A DNA stretch of 64,000 bases from Primulina eburnea (GCF_022965805.1 NC_133105.1:28123208-28187207); one strand, 5' to 3'. Shown: positions 23,337 to 34,782, counted from the stretch's first letter. Numbers and translations: made by a program. The notes: generated from the letters alone by a model not told the origin.

Positions 23337-24895
23337 AATAAAGTCCATAGAAATGTCAATCCAAGTTCTTTTTAAGAATAGCAGGCAAAGGTGTTCCCAA
23401 AGTTCTATTGACAACTTCAGTTTGTCGTGACAAGTTTAGCCCATAAAGTTTTCCAAAAGTAACTGAAGAATTTAACATCGCGACCAGAAACAATAGTCCT
23501 AGGCATGCCATGCAACCTAACGACTTCTCTAAAGAATAAATCCGCCATGTTTGAAGGGTCATCTGTTTTATGACAGGCTATAAAATGTGCCATCTTAAAG
23601 AATCTATCCACAACAACAAAAATAGAATCCCTCCCCTTCTTAGTCCCAGGCAACCCCAAAATAAAGTCCATAGAAATGTCAATCCAAGTTCTTTTTAAAA
23701 ATAGCACGCAAAAGTGTTCCCAAAGTTCTATTGACAACTTCATTTTGTCCAACCGTTTGAGGATGACAAGTAGTAGAAAACAACAATTTTGTGCCAAGTT
23801 TAGCCAATAAAGTCTTCCCAAAGTAACTTAAGAATTTAACATCGCGACCAGAAACAATAGTCCTAGGCATGCCATGCAACCTAACGACTTCTCTAAAGAA
23901 CAAATCCGCCATGTTTGAAGCATCATCGGTTTTATGACAGCTATAAAATATGCCATCTTAGAGAATCTATCCACAACAAAAAAAATAGAATCCCTCCCCT
24001 TCTTAGTCCTAGGCAACCCAAAATAAAAAGTCCATAGAAATGTCAATCCAAGTTCTTTTTAAGAATAGCACGCAATAGTGTTCCCAAAGTTCTATTAACA
24101 ACTTCAGTTTGTCCATCCGTTTGAGGATGACAAGTAGTAGAAAACAACAATTTTTTGCCAAGTTTATCCCATAAAGTCTTCCAAAAGTAACTCAAGAATT
24201 TAACATCGCGACCAGAAACAATAGTCCTAGGCCTGCCATGCAACCTAACGACTTCCCTAGAGAACAAATCCGCATTGTTTGAAGCATCATCGGTTTTATG
24301 ACAAGCAATAAAATGTACCATCTTAGAGAATCTATCCACAACAACAAAAATAGAATCCTTTCCCTTCTTAGTACTAGGCAACCCCAAAATAAAGTCCATA
24401 GAAATGACAATCCAAGTTCTTTTTAAGAATAGCACGCAAAGGTGTTCCCAAAGTTCTATTGACAACTTCAGTTTGTCGTGCCAAGTTTAGCCCATAAAGT
24501 CTTCCAAAAGTAACTCAAGAATTTAACATCACGACCAGAAACAATAGTCCTAGGCATGCCATGCAACCTAACGACTTCTCTAAAGAACAAATCCGCAATG
24601 TTTGAAGCATCATCGGTTTTATGACAAGCTATAAAATGTGCCATCTTAGAGAATCTATCCACAACAACAAAAATAGAATCCCTGCCCTTCTTAGTCCTAG
24701 GAAACCCCAAAATAAAGTCCATAGAAATGTCAATCCAAGTTCTTTTGAAGAATAGCACACAAAGGTGTTCCCAAAGTTCTATTGACAACTTCAGTTTGTC
24801 GTGCCAAGTTTAGCCCATAAAGTCTTCAAAAAGTAACTCAAGAATTTAACATCGCGACCAGAAACAATAGTCCTAGGCATGCCATGCAACCTAAC

Positions 24896-26969
24896 TGTTA
24901 GAGTAGGTGCCCGTCGAGCCAAGTGTTGGCCGAGTGTTCACGATGAAACTCTATGTATAAACGATCTTTATTTTAATAATATTTGAATTTATTATATTGG
25001 CGCATCTTTATCTGTATACCCATGCTAGTTGCATAGATAAAGTCCTTGAATATACAAATAGTAGAAAGAATATGAGATGCTCATATGATGAGTATCATGA
25101 AACTCATATTTGGAATACTGTATATTCTAAACGGTTCCTAGTCGATTCAGCCGCCACTAAGAAGGATATAGGCCGCTCGAGTTGGAGACTAGTATCTGCG
25201 ATGTGAGTACCATGTTTCATTGGTAGGGGACATTGTGATGTCCGAACATGCAGATAGGTGCTCCTTGTAGAGCGCACTGAACAACCCTCCATAAAAGGAC
25301 TTTCCAAGTGGTTCTCACTTATCGAGTGGAATAGTCCTAGTTTATGGTTGTACACCATTAGTCCTTATGACCCGGGACAACATTGAGACTCTATGTGCTA
25401 GAATTACACTTTGGCTTGTTTACCGACTCTCATGGGGTCATCAGGTGGGAAGGTTGGGTGTTCTGTCGAAACATATAGGAGTCGATGCATTGTAGTCGGG
25501 GATTCACCGCTTACCTTCGGGTATGGATATCCTATGTGTTCTCATGTGTATGTAGATTGAAATCTCTGATCAGAGTATGGTTGTAATTATGAAAGGGGTT
25601 TCATAGATTACACCATCGATGCAACTACAACATGACACATAGTATCGATTCATTGAAAACTCTTGATAAACCAATGGTTGTCGAATCGGTCGGGATATAT
25701 GAGTTGAAGGGATCGTACTGTACGCTAACCATAATTGAATGGTTCTTGCAGGCACTATCATTTGATACCTAGGGAATCATGTAAGCGATGTTGCTAGGCG
25801 TTTAACATGATTCGTTGGGTGCTATCAGACTTGAGTTCTGACGTTCTTGTTATCAAGGAGTTGATAAGTAAGAATGGAGCAATTAGGGTATGCTCATATA
25901 AGGACATGTTTAGTCCGAATCACATGGAGATGTGAACCCACGGCTAGTTGTATCAATGAACCATTGAGGGCCACACAAGTGCTGGCTTTCTAGATCCCGT
26001 TGAGAAGTAAAATTAGTTCAATATGTTGAACGACTTATAAATGAGTTTATAAGTGTATAAAAAAAAAAAATAGAAGTATGACTTCTATGAGAGAAATGTA
26101 AATTTTAATTTATGGAAGTGTTCCTAAATTAAAATTTGGCCAAGTGAATAATGTATTTGAAAATTGTGGTTTTCATAAACATTATTATGGACAAAATTAA
26201 ATTAATTCAAGTGTTGAATTAATTAAACACTAGTGGACCTATTAGAGTCCAAATAATTAAATTAATTCACGTGTTGAATTGATTAAATTATATTGAGTCT
26301 TGTAGAGCTCAATTTAAATTAATTATTTAACTAGTGGGACTTGGGTAAATTCAAGTAATGTTTAATTAGTCTCAAATATGTTTGAGATAATTAAATTTAG
26401 TCCATGGTTTTTATTTTGATAATAAACCATATAATATGCATGCATGGGAGGTGAAGGGTTGGAGACAACTTTTGCAACTATCAAGGCTTGGCATGCTACT
26501 TTTGTCTCTACTTTTTGCAAGTCCAAGACAAGTCTCCCTTCCCCCCATTCTAGCTCACAATGGCCTAAATTCTCATAACAATTCTCTCAAGTTTTCTCTC
26601 AATTTTTCTCTTCAAGTGTTGAGGAAGAAAAATACTTCTCCTTGAAAACTCCTTTTATTTTTCTAGTGCAAAATAAAAGGGATTCTAGTTTGCTAGTGGT
26701 GGGCCTAATTTTGAAGGAAAGATTCAAGAACAAGGTGAAGCTTGTAGATTGTCTTGCCATCAAGAGCTTAGTTGTATATCAACTAAGTTGGAGCCATCAT
26801 CAACCTCAAGAGGTTGATAGGTAACTATTTCTAAACATACTATGAATGTCATTTTTGTGTTTTATTGTATTTCCTACACAAATCTTGAGGTGGCCGAAAT
26901 TTATATGCTAAAATCGAAAATTTTTGTGCTTCCGTTGCGTTTCCGGCCACCGTAACCGGTCCGCTTTCA
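24896..26969 (+). repeat. CopC 5' LTR
   Basis: It starts TGTTAGAGTAGG and ends GGTCCGCTTTCA. It is AT-rich and contains imperfect tandem copies of an AATTAATTCAAGTGTTGAAT-type unit near 26190-26340. A weak TATA candidate (CATATAATA) lies near 26425, ahead of a CT-rich stretch. Open frames recur in all LTR copies but begin without ATG or are not conserved, so no gene is called. Confidence 0.95.
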
Positions 26970-26971
26970 AG

Positions 26972-26983
26972 TGGTATCCGAGC
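26972..26983 (+). other. CopC primer binding site, variant
   Basis: TGGTATCCGAGC lies two bases after the LTR. It matches the plant initiator tRNA-Met site TGGTATCAGAGC except for one base (C for A). Confidence 0.8.
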
Positions 26984-28745
26984 TATGGTTACGTTTTTGT
27001 GTAGCAAATACAAGATATTATGTTGAGATTGATTTCTAACCGCATGAGTGTATTTTTGCAACAAAATACCAAGGCCTTTTTGGGGACATTTCGGGCAGCA
27101 TGTTGCTGCCCGTGTTGGGCAGCTCGGGCTGCCCGAGGGGCTGCCCGTTTCGGGCAGCAAGGGCAGCCCGAGGGGCTGCCCGTTTCGGGCAGCAAGGGCA
27201 GCCCGAGGGGCTGCCCGAACGCCCCTCTTTTAAAAAAAAAAAAAAAATTTTTGTTGCCGGAATCCGGCGACGGAGCTCCGGCGACGGCGATGACGACTAG
27301 GGTTTTCCAAAAGTGTTTTGGATTATCAAAGTGTCATGGGCCTTGAGTTGTTGGGCCATTAGATGGCTAACATGTTTGTGATTTTAAATGGGCCAAAACG
27401 GTTTTTGGTGAAAAATAATTTTTAGGACCCTTAAGTTTAAAATTACAAAAGTTGCAAATATTTTCTCATGAAATAAATATTTTAAGTTGGACTTTAAATA
27501 TTTATAGTAAATTGTGATTTACAAGAAATTCGGTTATAAATAAATTAATTTGAAAGTAGACAAAGGTGTTTGTATACTTTGTTAACTTAGTTTATAATCG
27601 TGACGGTTAGTGATTGGATCAAGATATATAATATTGGATCAATTAATTATTGTGATAATTAATTGATGGTGTATGATATGTGATATTATGCATGAAGGAT
27701 GATCAAAAGCCCAAGCCCAATTTGCTAGGTGTATGCTAGGATATTTTGTGTTGAATGATTGTAATAATTATCAATTCATAAAGAGGGCTTGGTTTATGGC
27801 CCGTTCCCACCCCATGAGATGTATCCCTATTTGCCATGGATATTTATTTGTAAATATTAGTATAGTGGATGATCAAGATTGGAAGATGGTGGCCATGATG
27901 ATTATGAAGATCGAAGACATGTAAATATTGGAAGCTTATGTAATAGTTGCATTTGCATCCCGTGCATTTCCCTAGGATTGGACCTAGGCCCGTGTTTAGC
28001 TCACACGGTCCGTTAGTATTGGGGCGATTGATCATCCTTGTTTGTTTACTGTTTATAATATATGCATGATATGTTATAAATAACGAGTATGTGCGTTATT
28101 ATTATGATAATAACAAAGTTGCATGAATCCGGCAAACATACGATCAAACATGGCGAGCTTTTAAATAAAATTAATGATGAGACCTTTTCAAAATTAAAAA
28201 CCCTCATTTTGAATAAGATTCAAAATTAATATCAAGCCCGAAAAGAGGAATTATAAATTTGTTTATAATTTCCTTGTCTTCCATCGACAATGGGTGCATG
28301 ATGAACGCTACCCGTACTCGGGGCTCGGCTCATATTATTGGGGGAGCTTTGGGTGCCGGAAAGCTGTGACATCCATTGACATGGTGATGTGAACTACGTG
28401 GAACTCCCATGATTTCGGCTCATATTATTGGGAGAACTCATGGCGACCGTCCATTAAGGTTCAACATCGATGGGTAAGGCTTGACACGTGAAGATGAACG
28501 ACGTCATATTATTGGGTCCTAATCAAACGTGAGACAAAAGTTTACGTAGAGGGTTGCATTGTGATGCAATTGGAAACTACCTTTTAGGAATTGTGATTGG
28601 CTGATATTATTCGGGATCATAATTCGCTAATTGGACCTTACGTACCTACTGAGGAAAGGAGTTTCCCGTTTTCACTAGAGGGTAGTGAAAAATGTCAAAA
28701 CAGTGGGAGCAAATATTTATGAAGTAAAAGTCCATACTTTATATC
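26984..28745 (+). other. CopC untranslated leader, first part
   Basis: This is about 1.76 kb between primer site and gag, with no convincing gene. It contains a GC-rich 35-bp tandem repeat (27136-27220), a run of A and T followed by a GC-rich segment resembling plant gene 5' sequence (27255-27305, CCGGCGACGG repeated), AT-rich sequence, and a region with recurring ATATTATT(G/C)GG motifs (about 28330-28610). GypD is inserted at its end, after ATATC (28741-28745). Confidence 0.75.
27136..27220 (+). repeat. 35-bp GC-rich self-complementary tandem repeat in CopC leader
   Basis: The unit AGGGGCTGCCCGTTTCGGGC and its continuation start at 27136, 27171 and 27206 (two full copies and a part). Arms GCTGCCCG and CGGGCAGC pair within and between units; related arms extend upstream to about 27087. 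In RNA this would fold strongly. A role in genome dimerisation or packaging is possible but unproven. Confidence 0.85.
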
Positions 28746-30599
28746 TGTAATGCCCAAGATTTTATAGCATGTTAGTTTGAGATTTTTGATTTTGATTGGA
28801 CATGAGTATAACCAGGTTATTTTGAGAGAATAATAGTGTTGGGCGAAGACGGCTCGCCCGGGCGGAAGTTTTAACCGCCCGAGCGAGAATGCCTAGGAAA
28901 AGAGGGCCGAGAGTCACTCGCCCGGGCGGATGTTTTGACCGCCCGAGCGAGGCTGCTGGAATGGGCGAGGGCCGAAGTTACTCGCCCGGGCGGCAACTTT
29001 CGACCGCCCGAGCGAGAGATGTGCTGTGCGAAAAATATAGACACTTGTCTCTTAGCATGAAATATTGATCATGTGTCATCCTTTCACTTCATTCCAGTAG
29101 CAAACACCGAGGAAAAGGGGAAGAATTCAGAAAAGCTCCCAAAGTTTCTTCTTCATTTAGAATTGTGATTTTGTAAGATTTATACATCCAAACTTTAATC
29201 CGATTGCGGTTTTGAGCTCCTTGCATCGACGGCTACAAGGTGATGTAAGTTTTGTGTAATTATAACATGTCTTGAATCATAGATGTGGTAGGAATTGTAA
29301 TATGTTAGTTATATTGGATTCTTGGCATAATGAGTATCGTATATTCACTATCGGGTTGAATATCGGATGTCATACGCAATTGTTACGATTTTCCAGCATA
29401 TATTGGCCTGAGATTATGCAGATTTTGTGAGCTTGTCATAGATATTATGATGATTATGAGTTGAGAATTGCACAATGTTGATATATGATGAGATTTGGAT
29501 AGACCGGTATTAAGAAATCATGTCGTTATGCCGTCCGACTGTACCAAGATCACGTATAGAATTAGATAGGTGTTGAATTGAGTTGGGAATTGATATTATA
29601 TGTCTCTACATTTCCATTTCAGATTTGGAGTGACCGAGTTTATATCCAGACTTCGAGACTTCGATTTAATTCAACAAGAAAGGTATAAGCAATGTTTGTT
29701 TGGGAAGCCACAACTCAAATAAGATATTATTTGAGTTTCCCAACTAAAATCACATACTCGTATTCTTGTATATATGGTAACATGTTTATGACTTGTTTAT
29801 AGAATTATATTCAAATCTTGTTACATGGGTTTGATTTGATTATAGAATTGTATTCAAGCATGTAAGATTATTGTAATATTCAGATATGAATATGAGCATG
29901 CTTTGTTACAGCTTGATAGTCATTGCATTTAAGATAGGAGAGTCGTTGACAGTCATTGTCAACTATCTAGATGTTCGGTGTATCTCAGCTTAGGAGTAGC
30001 CATTACTCTTATTGCAGCCGTTGATACAATTCTGACCGAAATCTAGGAGTAAGACGTACAGTCACCCCGATTGGGAGGGTAGGTGACAGCCATTGACGTC
30101 TTATTCACACCGGGATCCCTAGAGTTCTAGTCGAGTCGAGTCCAGACATGAGTTGATTCGCATTGCATTGCATGTTTATATGATTGCCATTCATGATAGC
30201 ATGTTTCATGTTTAGATTGATTATATGCATGTATACATGTTTATACTGGGGTTTGTTCTCACCGGAGTTTCCGGCTGTTGTTATGCCTATATGTGTGCAT
30301 AACAACAGGTGGGGCAGGATCTGGGTCACGCAGAGGATGAGAGATGGACATAGCGTGGTGATCTCGGGCTTAGCAGAAGAACTAGTAGTTGTACTTTTGA
30401 CATGTACTGTATTTACTTACTAGTTGTTAATAATGGTTGGAACAAGACATGTTGTACCTTATGTTTGTAATTTAAATAAAGAATGTACGCTTGTTTATAA
30501 ACATTAGATTTAATGTTGTAAAACGAAAAATTTGACCCACTTTTTATAATAACGATCCATTTAATCCCAAAGAAAAGAGTTAGAGCCCGGGTCCCCACA
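28746..30599 (+). repeat. GypD 5' LTR
   Basis: It starts TGTAATGCCCAAGATTTT and ends GGGTCCCCACA. A GC-rich hairpin cluster occupies 28853-29016. The same 1854-bp sequence forms the 3' LTR at 37641-39494. Confidence 0.95.
28853..29016 (+). repeat. Three 64-bp GC-rich palindromic repeats in GypD U3
   Basis: Units start at 28853, 28917 and 28981. Each is CTCGCCCGGGCGG, about ten variable bases, then CCGCCCGAGCGAG, a 13-base stem with one G/A pairing difference. They are separated by GGGCCGAGAGT-type spacers. The 3' LTR has the same cluster near 37747-37911. It matches the GypB cluster in layout and in arm sequence. Confidence 0.9.
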
Positions 30600-30604
30600 A
30601 CAGG

Positions 30605-30616
30605 TGGTATCAGAGC
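30605..30616 (+). other. GypD primer binding site (tRNA-iMet)
   Basis: TGGTATCAGAGC lies five bases after the 5' LTR. The 240-bp leader to the gag ATG at 30858 has no visible gene. Confidence 0.92.
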
Positions 30617-30857
30617 CGTAGGTTCTGTAGACTAAGATAGGATAGAATGAGCGGGGTAGATCGAGTCTTCTTCCTTGCTCTATGATGTGCTAGCATGTTT
30701 ATTGCTTTCCTTATTATATGTTGTTTGTTATTTGATTGATTACAGCATGTATTGGTTAAGACTGAATCAGAACCGATTCTAGATCAGAGGTAACTGACTA
30801 GAGGAGGGCTGAGACAGTTGTATATCTTCTATTCTAATCAGTTGGATTATTAGATAC

Positions 30858-32634
30858 ATGCCTCCTAGAAGAGCAGTTGTGACAGTACGACCACCAGCAC
30901 CAGAACAGGGTAGCACATCCGGGGATACGATGGATGTCACTGCTACGCCCATGGAGACTCTATTAAAGCGATTCCAGTCATTCCGACCACCGACCCTCAA
31001 GGGTACAGAAAATGCAATCGAATGTGAAAGCTGGTTGGAGGATATCGAAATGTTATTCGAGTCTCTGGAATATAGTGACGAGAAGCGAGTGAAACTCATT
31101 GGCCATCAACTGCAAGACGTGGCTAAGTATTGGTGGGTGAATATAAGGAGAGCACTAGAACAGCGTGGCACCGAGGTTACATGGAAAGCATTCAGGACGG
31201 AGTTCTATCAGCGATTCTTCCCTGTATCCTACCATAAAGATAAAGGCGCTGAATTCGCAAACCTGAGGCAAGGGCAATTGAACATTGAAGAGTACGTTGC
31301 TAAATTTTCTTCATTTCTTCGCTTTGCACCTCACGTTTCAGGTAATGATGAGGCCATGGCAGATCAGTTTATAAATGGCCTGAATCCCGATATCTTTACG
31401 TTGGTAAATACGGGGAGACCCAACAACTTCTCGGATGCATTGAATCGGGCCAAAGGAGCTGAAGCAGGGTTGCTGAGACAACGGAGTGTTCCGTATGTTG
31501 CTCCGAGTCCAAGACCGCCACTACCTCCAGTACAACCTCCTCCTCGATTCGAAAGTGGTGGTAGCAGCAGTGGACGCAAAGATCAGTTGAAAGCGAAGGG
31601 CAAACAGTTTAAGAGGGCAGGGAGCAGTTCGTCAAGCTCCAGCGGGTCAAGACAGAGAGGTTTTGGCCAGAGTCTAGAGGTGGCAAGTGGATATTGCAGC
31701 ACTTGTGGAGGTAAACATGCCACAGAACAGTGTCAAGGTGTAGTGGGCAGGTGTAACATATGCAAGCAACCGGGGCATTATGCCAAGGTCTGTCCTCAGA
31801 GAAGTGGTGCATCGAGATTCCAGGCTGCAGGATCGTCTGCCTCCGTGACTCAGCCTGAGAGGCAAGCTTCATCTGTTCACTCATTTCAGCCGCCACCTGC
31901 ACAGACTCAGCCTCGAGCCAGAGGTGGTCAGACCGGGAGCCAGCCGACCCGACAACAGGCTCAAGTGTTTGCCTTGACTGAAGAGCAAGCACAGGATGCC
32001 CCAGATGATGTTATAGCAGGTAACTGTTCCCTTTGCGGTTATCCTGCTTATATATTGATAGATAATGGTGCATCGCATACATTCATATCAGAACGATTTG
32101 CATTATTGCATTCTCTGCCTGTTGAGTCCTTGTTAGATGTCGTGTCTATTACTTCTCCGTTGGGAAGTGGTTTGATAGCTGTGACCACGGTTAGACATTG
32201 CATCTTACGGTTTGAGGGTCATGAAATTGATCTAGATTGCATAGTACTCGGGTTAGATGATTTTGATTGTATTGTTGGAATTGACATGTTAACAAAGTAC
32301 AGAGCCACCGTGGATTGTTTCCACAAGATTGTCAGATTCAGACCAGAAATGACAGACGAGTGGAAATTCTACGGAAAGGGTTCCAGAACTCGGATTCCCT
32401 TGATTTCGGCTTTGTCTATGAATAAGTTGTTGCAGAAAGGAGCAGATGGGTTCCTTGTGTATGCTGTAGATGTACAGAAATCTAGCCCGACATTGGCAGA
32501 TTTGCCAGTAGTACGAGAATTTGCAGATGTATTTCCCGAGGAGATTCCAGGGTTACCTCCGGTACGAGAGGTAGATTTTAGTATTGATCTGATTCCAGGT
32601 ACCACTCCTATTTCGAGAGCTCCGTATAGGATGG
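30858..32634 (+). pseudogene. GypD Gag and protease, 5' part of an interrupted polyprotein
   Basis: The frame opens with ATG at 30858 (MPPRRAVV) and runs 592 codons before the solo LTR interrupts it. Gag capsid homology is at about 45-200, a Ser/Gln/Pro-rich linker at 205-275, then zinc knuckles C280-C292 (CX2CX3HX4C) and C299-C312 (CX2CX4HX4C). The aspartic protease follows, but its active-site triad reads DNG (402-404) where GypA has DTG, a change expected to impair the enzyme. The region up to about 592 links protease to RT ([18 protein letters not shown]). The frame resumes without shift at 34783 beyond the insertion. The open frame runs only four codons into the LTR before a stop, so a truncated Gag-protease could still be made. 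Confidence 0.9.
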
Positions 32635-34777
32635 TGTTAGAGTAGGTGCACGTCGAGCCAAGTGTTGGCCGAGTGTTCACAATGAAACTCTATGTATAAG
32701 CAGTCTTTATTTTAATAATATTTGAAATTATTATTTTGGCAAATCTTTATCTGTATACCCATGCTAGCTGCATAGATAAAGCCCTTGAATATACAAATAG
32801 TAGAAAGAATATGGGATGCTCATATGATGAGTATCATGAAACTCATATTTGTAATACTGTATATTCTAAACAGTTCCTAGTCGATTCAGCCGCCACTAAG
32901 AAGGATATAGGCCGCTCGAGTTAGAGACTAGTATCTGCGATGTGAGTACCATGTTTCATTGGTAGGGGACATTGTGATGTCCGAACATGCAGATAGGTGC
33001 TCCTTGTAGAGTGCACTGAACAACCCTCCATAAAAGGACTTTCCAAGTGGTTCTCACTTATCGAGTGGAAAAGTCCTGGTTTATGGTTGTACAGAATTAG
33101 TCCTTATGACCCGGGACAACATTGAGACTCTATGTGCTAGAATTACACTTTGACTTGTTTACCGACTCTCATGGGGTCATCAGGTGGCAAGGTTGGGTGT
33201 TCTGTCGAAACACATAGGAGTCGATGCATTGTAGTCGGGGATTCACCGCTTACCTTCGGGTATGGATATCCTATGTGTTATCATGTGTATGTAGATCGAA
33301 ATCTCTGGCCAGAGTATGGTTGTAATTATGAAAGGTGTTTCATAGATTACACCATCGATGCAACTACGACATGACACATAGTATCGATTCTTGGACAACT
33401 CTCGATATACCAATGGTTGTCGAATCGATCGGGATATATGAGTTGAAGGGACCGTACTGTACGCTAACCATAATTGAATGGTTCTTGCAGGCACTATCAT
33501 GTGATACCTAGGGAATCACGTAAGCGATGCTGCTAGGCGTTTAACGTGATTGGTTGGGTACTATCAGACTTGAGTTCTGACGTTCTTACTATCAAGGAGT
33601 TGATAAGTAAGAATGGAGCGATTGGGGTATGCTCGAATAAGGACATGTTTAGTCCGAATCACATTGAGATGTGAACCCACGGCTAGTTGTATCAATGAAC
33701 CATTGAGGGCCACACAAGTACTAGCTTTGTAAATCCCGATGAGAAGTAAAATAGTTCAATGTGTTGAACGGCTTATAAAGGAGTTTATAAGCGTAAAGGA
33801 AAATTAGAAGTATGACTTCTATAAAGGAGAAAATAGTTCAAAGTGTTGAACGGCTTATAAATGTGTTTATAAGTGTAAAGAAAAATAGAAGTATGACTTC
33901 TATGAGAGAAATGTAAATTTTGATTTATGGAAGTGTTTCTAAATTAAAATTTGGTCAAGTGAATAATGTAATTGAAAATTGTGATTTTCATAGACATTAT
34001 TATGGACTAAATAAATTAATTCAAGTGTTGAATTAATTAAACACTAGTGGGCCTAGTAGAGCCCAAATAATTAAATTAATTCAAGTGTTGGATTAATTAA
34101 ATAATATTGAGTCTTGTAGAGCTCAATTAAAATAATTATTTAAACTAGTGGGACTTGAGTAAATTCAAGTAATGTTTAAATAGTCTCAAATGTGTTTGAG
34201 ATATTTAAATTTAGTCCAAAGTTTTTAATTTGATTAAAAACTATATAATATGCATGCATGGGAGGTGAAGGGTTGGAGATTACTTTTTAATAAAATAATG
34301 CAAGGCATGCTACTTTTCACTTTTGCTTTTTGCAACACCAAGACAAGGAATTGAATTCATTCTCCCTTCCCTCAACCATGAGATGGCCGAAACATGCTCT
34401 AAAAATTCTCTCCCATTTTTCTCTCTTCTTTGTGTTCTTGAATTGTTTAAGAACACACACTTCTCTTTGATAAATCCTCACATTTTTCTAGTGCAAATTG
34501 TGAGGGGATTTACCTAGTTGGTGGTGGGCTTAATTTTGGAGTAAGGAGGAGGCTTGAAGATCTTCATCCATTCAAGAGCTTTGTTGCTAGTCAACAAAGT
34601 TGGAGCCACAATCAACTTTTTAAAGTTGATAGGTACATTTCTTTAACATCCTTTGTATGGTTTGATTTTTGTAAATATTACACAAGATTTTTCATGGGGT
34701 GGCCGAAATTTTACATAACAAAATTTGATTTTTGTGCTTCCGTTGCGTTTCCGGCCACCGTAACCGGTCCGCTTTCA
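32635..34777 (+). mobile_element. Solo copia LTR E, inserted in GypD pol
   Basis: It is a CopC-family LTR of 2143 bp, TGTTAGAG...GCTTTCA, with a perfect target duplication GATGG (32630-32634 and 34778-34782) and no internal region, so an element inserted and then lost one LTR and its interior by LTR recombination. It is more diverged from the CopC LTRs than they are from each other. It carries a partial tandem duplication of about 70 bp (about 33760-33900, repeating GTTGAACGGCTTATAAA and AGAAGTATGACTTCTAT) that the CopC LTRs lack. Confidence 0.95.
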
Positions 34778-34782
34778 GATGG

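Larger units (their letters stand above)
15164..24895 (-). repeat. Integrase-core satellite, array 1 (about 28 monomers)
   Basis: The tandem array was phased on the marker AATAAAGTCC, found at 15184, 15507, 15830, 16191, 16555, 16920 and onward. Spacings are 361-366 bp for full monomers and 323-324 bp for monomers lacking 41 bp just before the TGCCAAGTTT block. The minus strand of each monomer reads as a Ty3/gypsy integrase core: WIDISMDF near the start (first catalytic Asp), [30 protein letters not shown] (catalytic Glu), ending [11 protein letters not shown]. The junction to the next monomer changes frame, so most open frames are 100-213 residues and end by the next unit. There is no gag, RT or LTR of this element in the array, so it is a satellite and not a set of elements. 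The lineage resembles CRM/Reina-type chromoviruses and differs from the Tekay-like integrases of GypA and GypD. The array is cut on the left by GypA and on the right by CopC. Confidence 0.93.

Noticed and set aside
24997..25206. A 62-69-residue frame present in all four copia LTRs (also 32736, 44215 on the minus strand, 45757)
   Set aside because: It begins at a non-ATG codon, lies in LTR DNA and is conserved only because the LTRs are copies of each other.
27020..27346. 108-residue frame rich in Ala, Gly and Arg
   Set aside because: It is produced by the 35-bp GC-rich repeat and an A run; overlapping frames on both strands look equally open.
27733..27924. 63-residue frame in the copia leader
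   Set aside because: No recognisable domain, AT-rich leader context and an overlapping frame on the other strand.
30105..30423. Small frames on both strands near the GypD LTR end (repeated at 39000-39318)
   Set aside because: They are mirror copies in the two LTRs and have no family resemblance.
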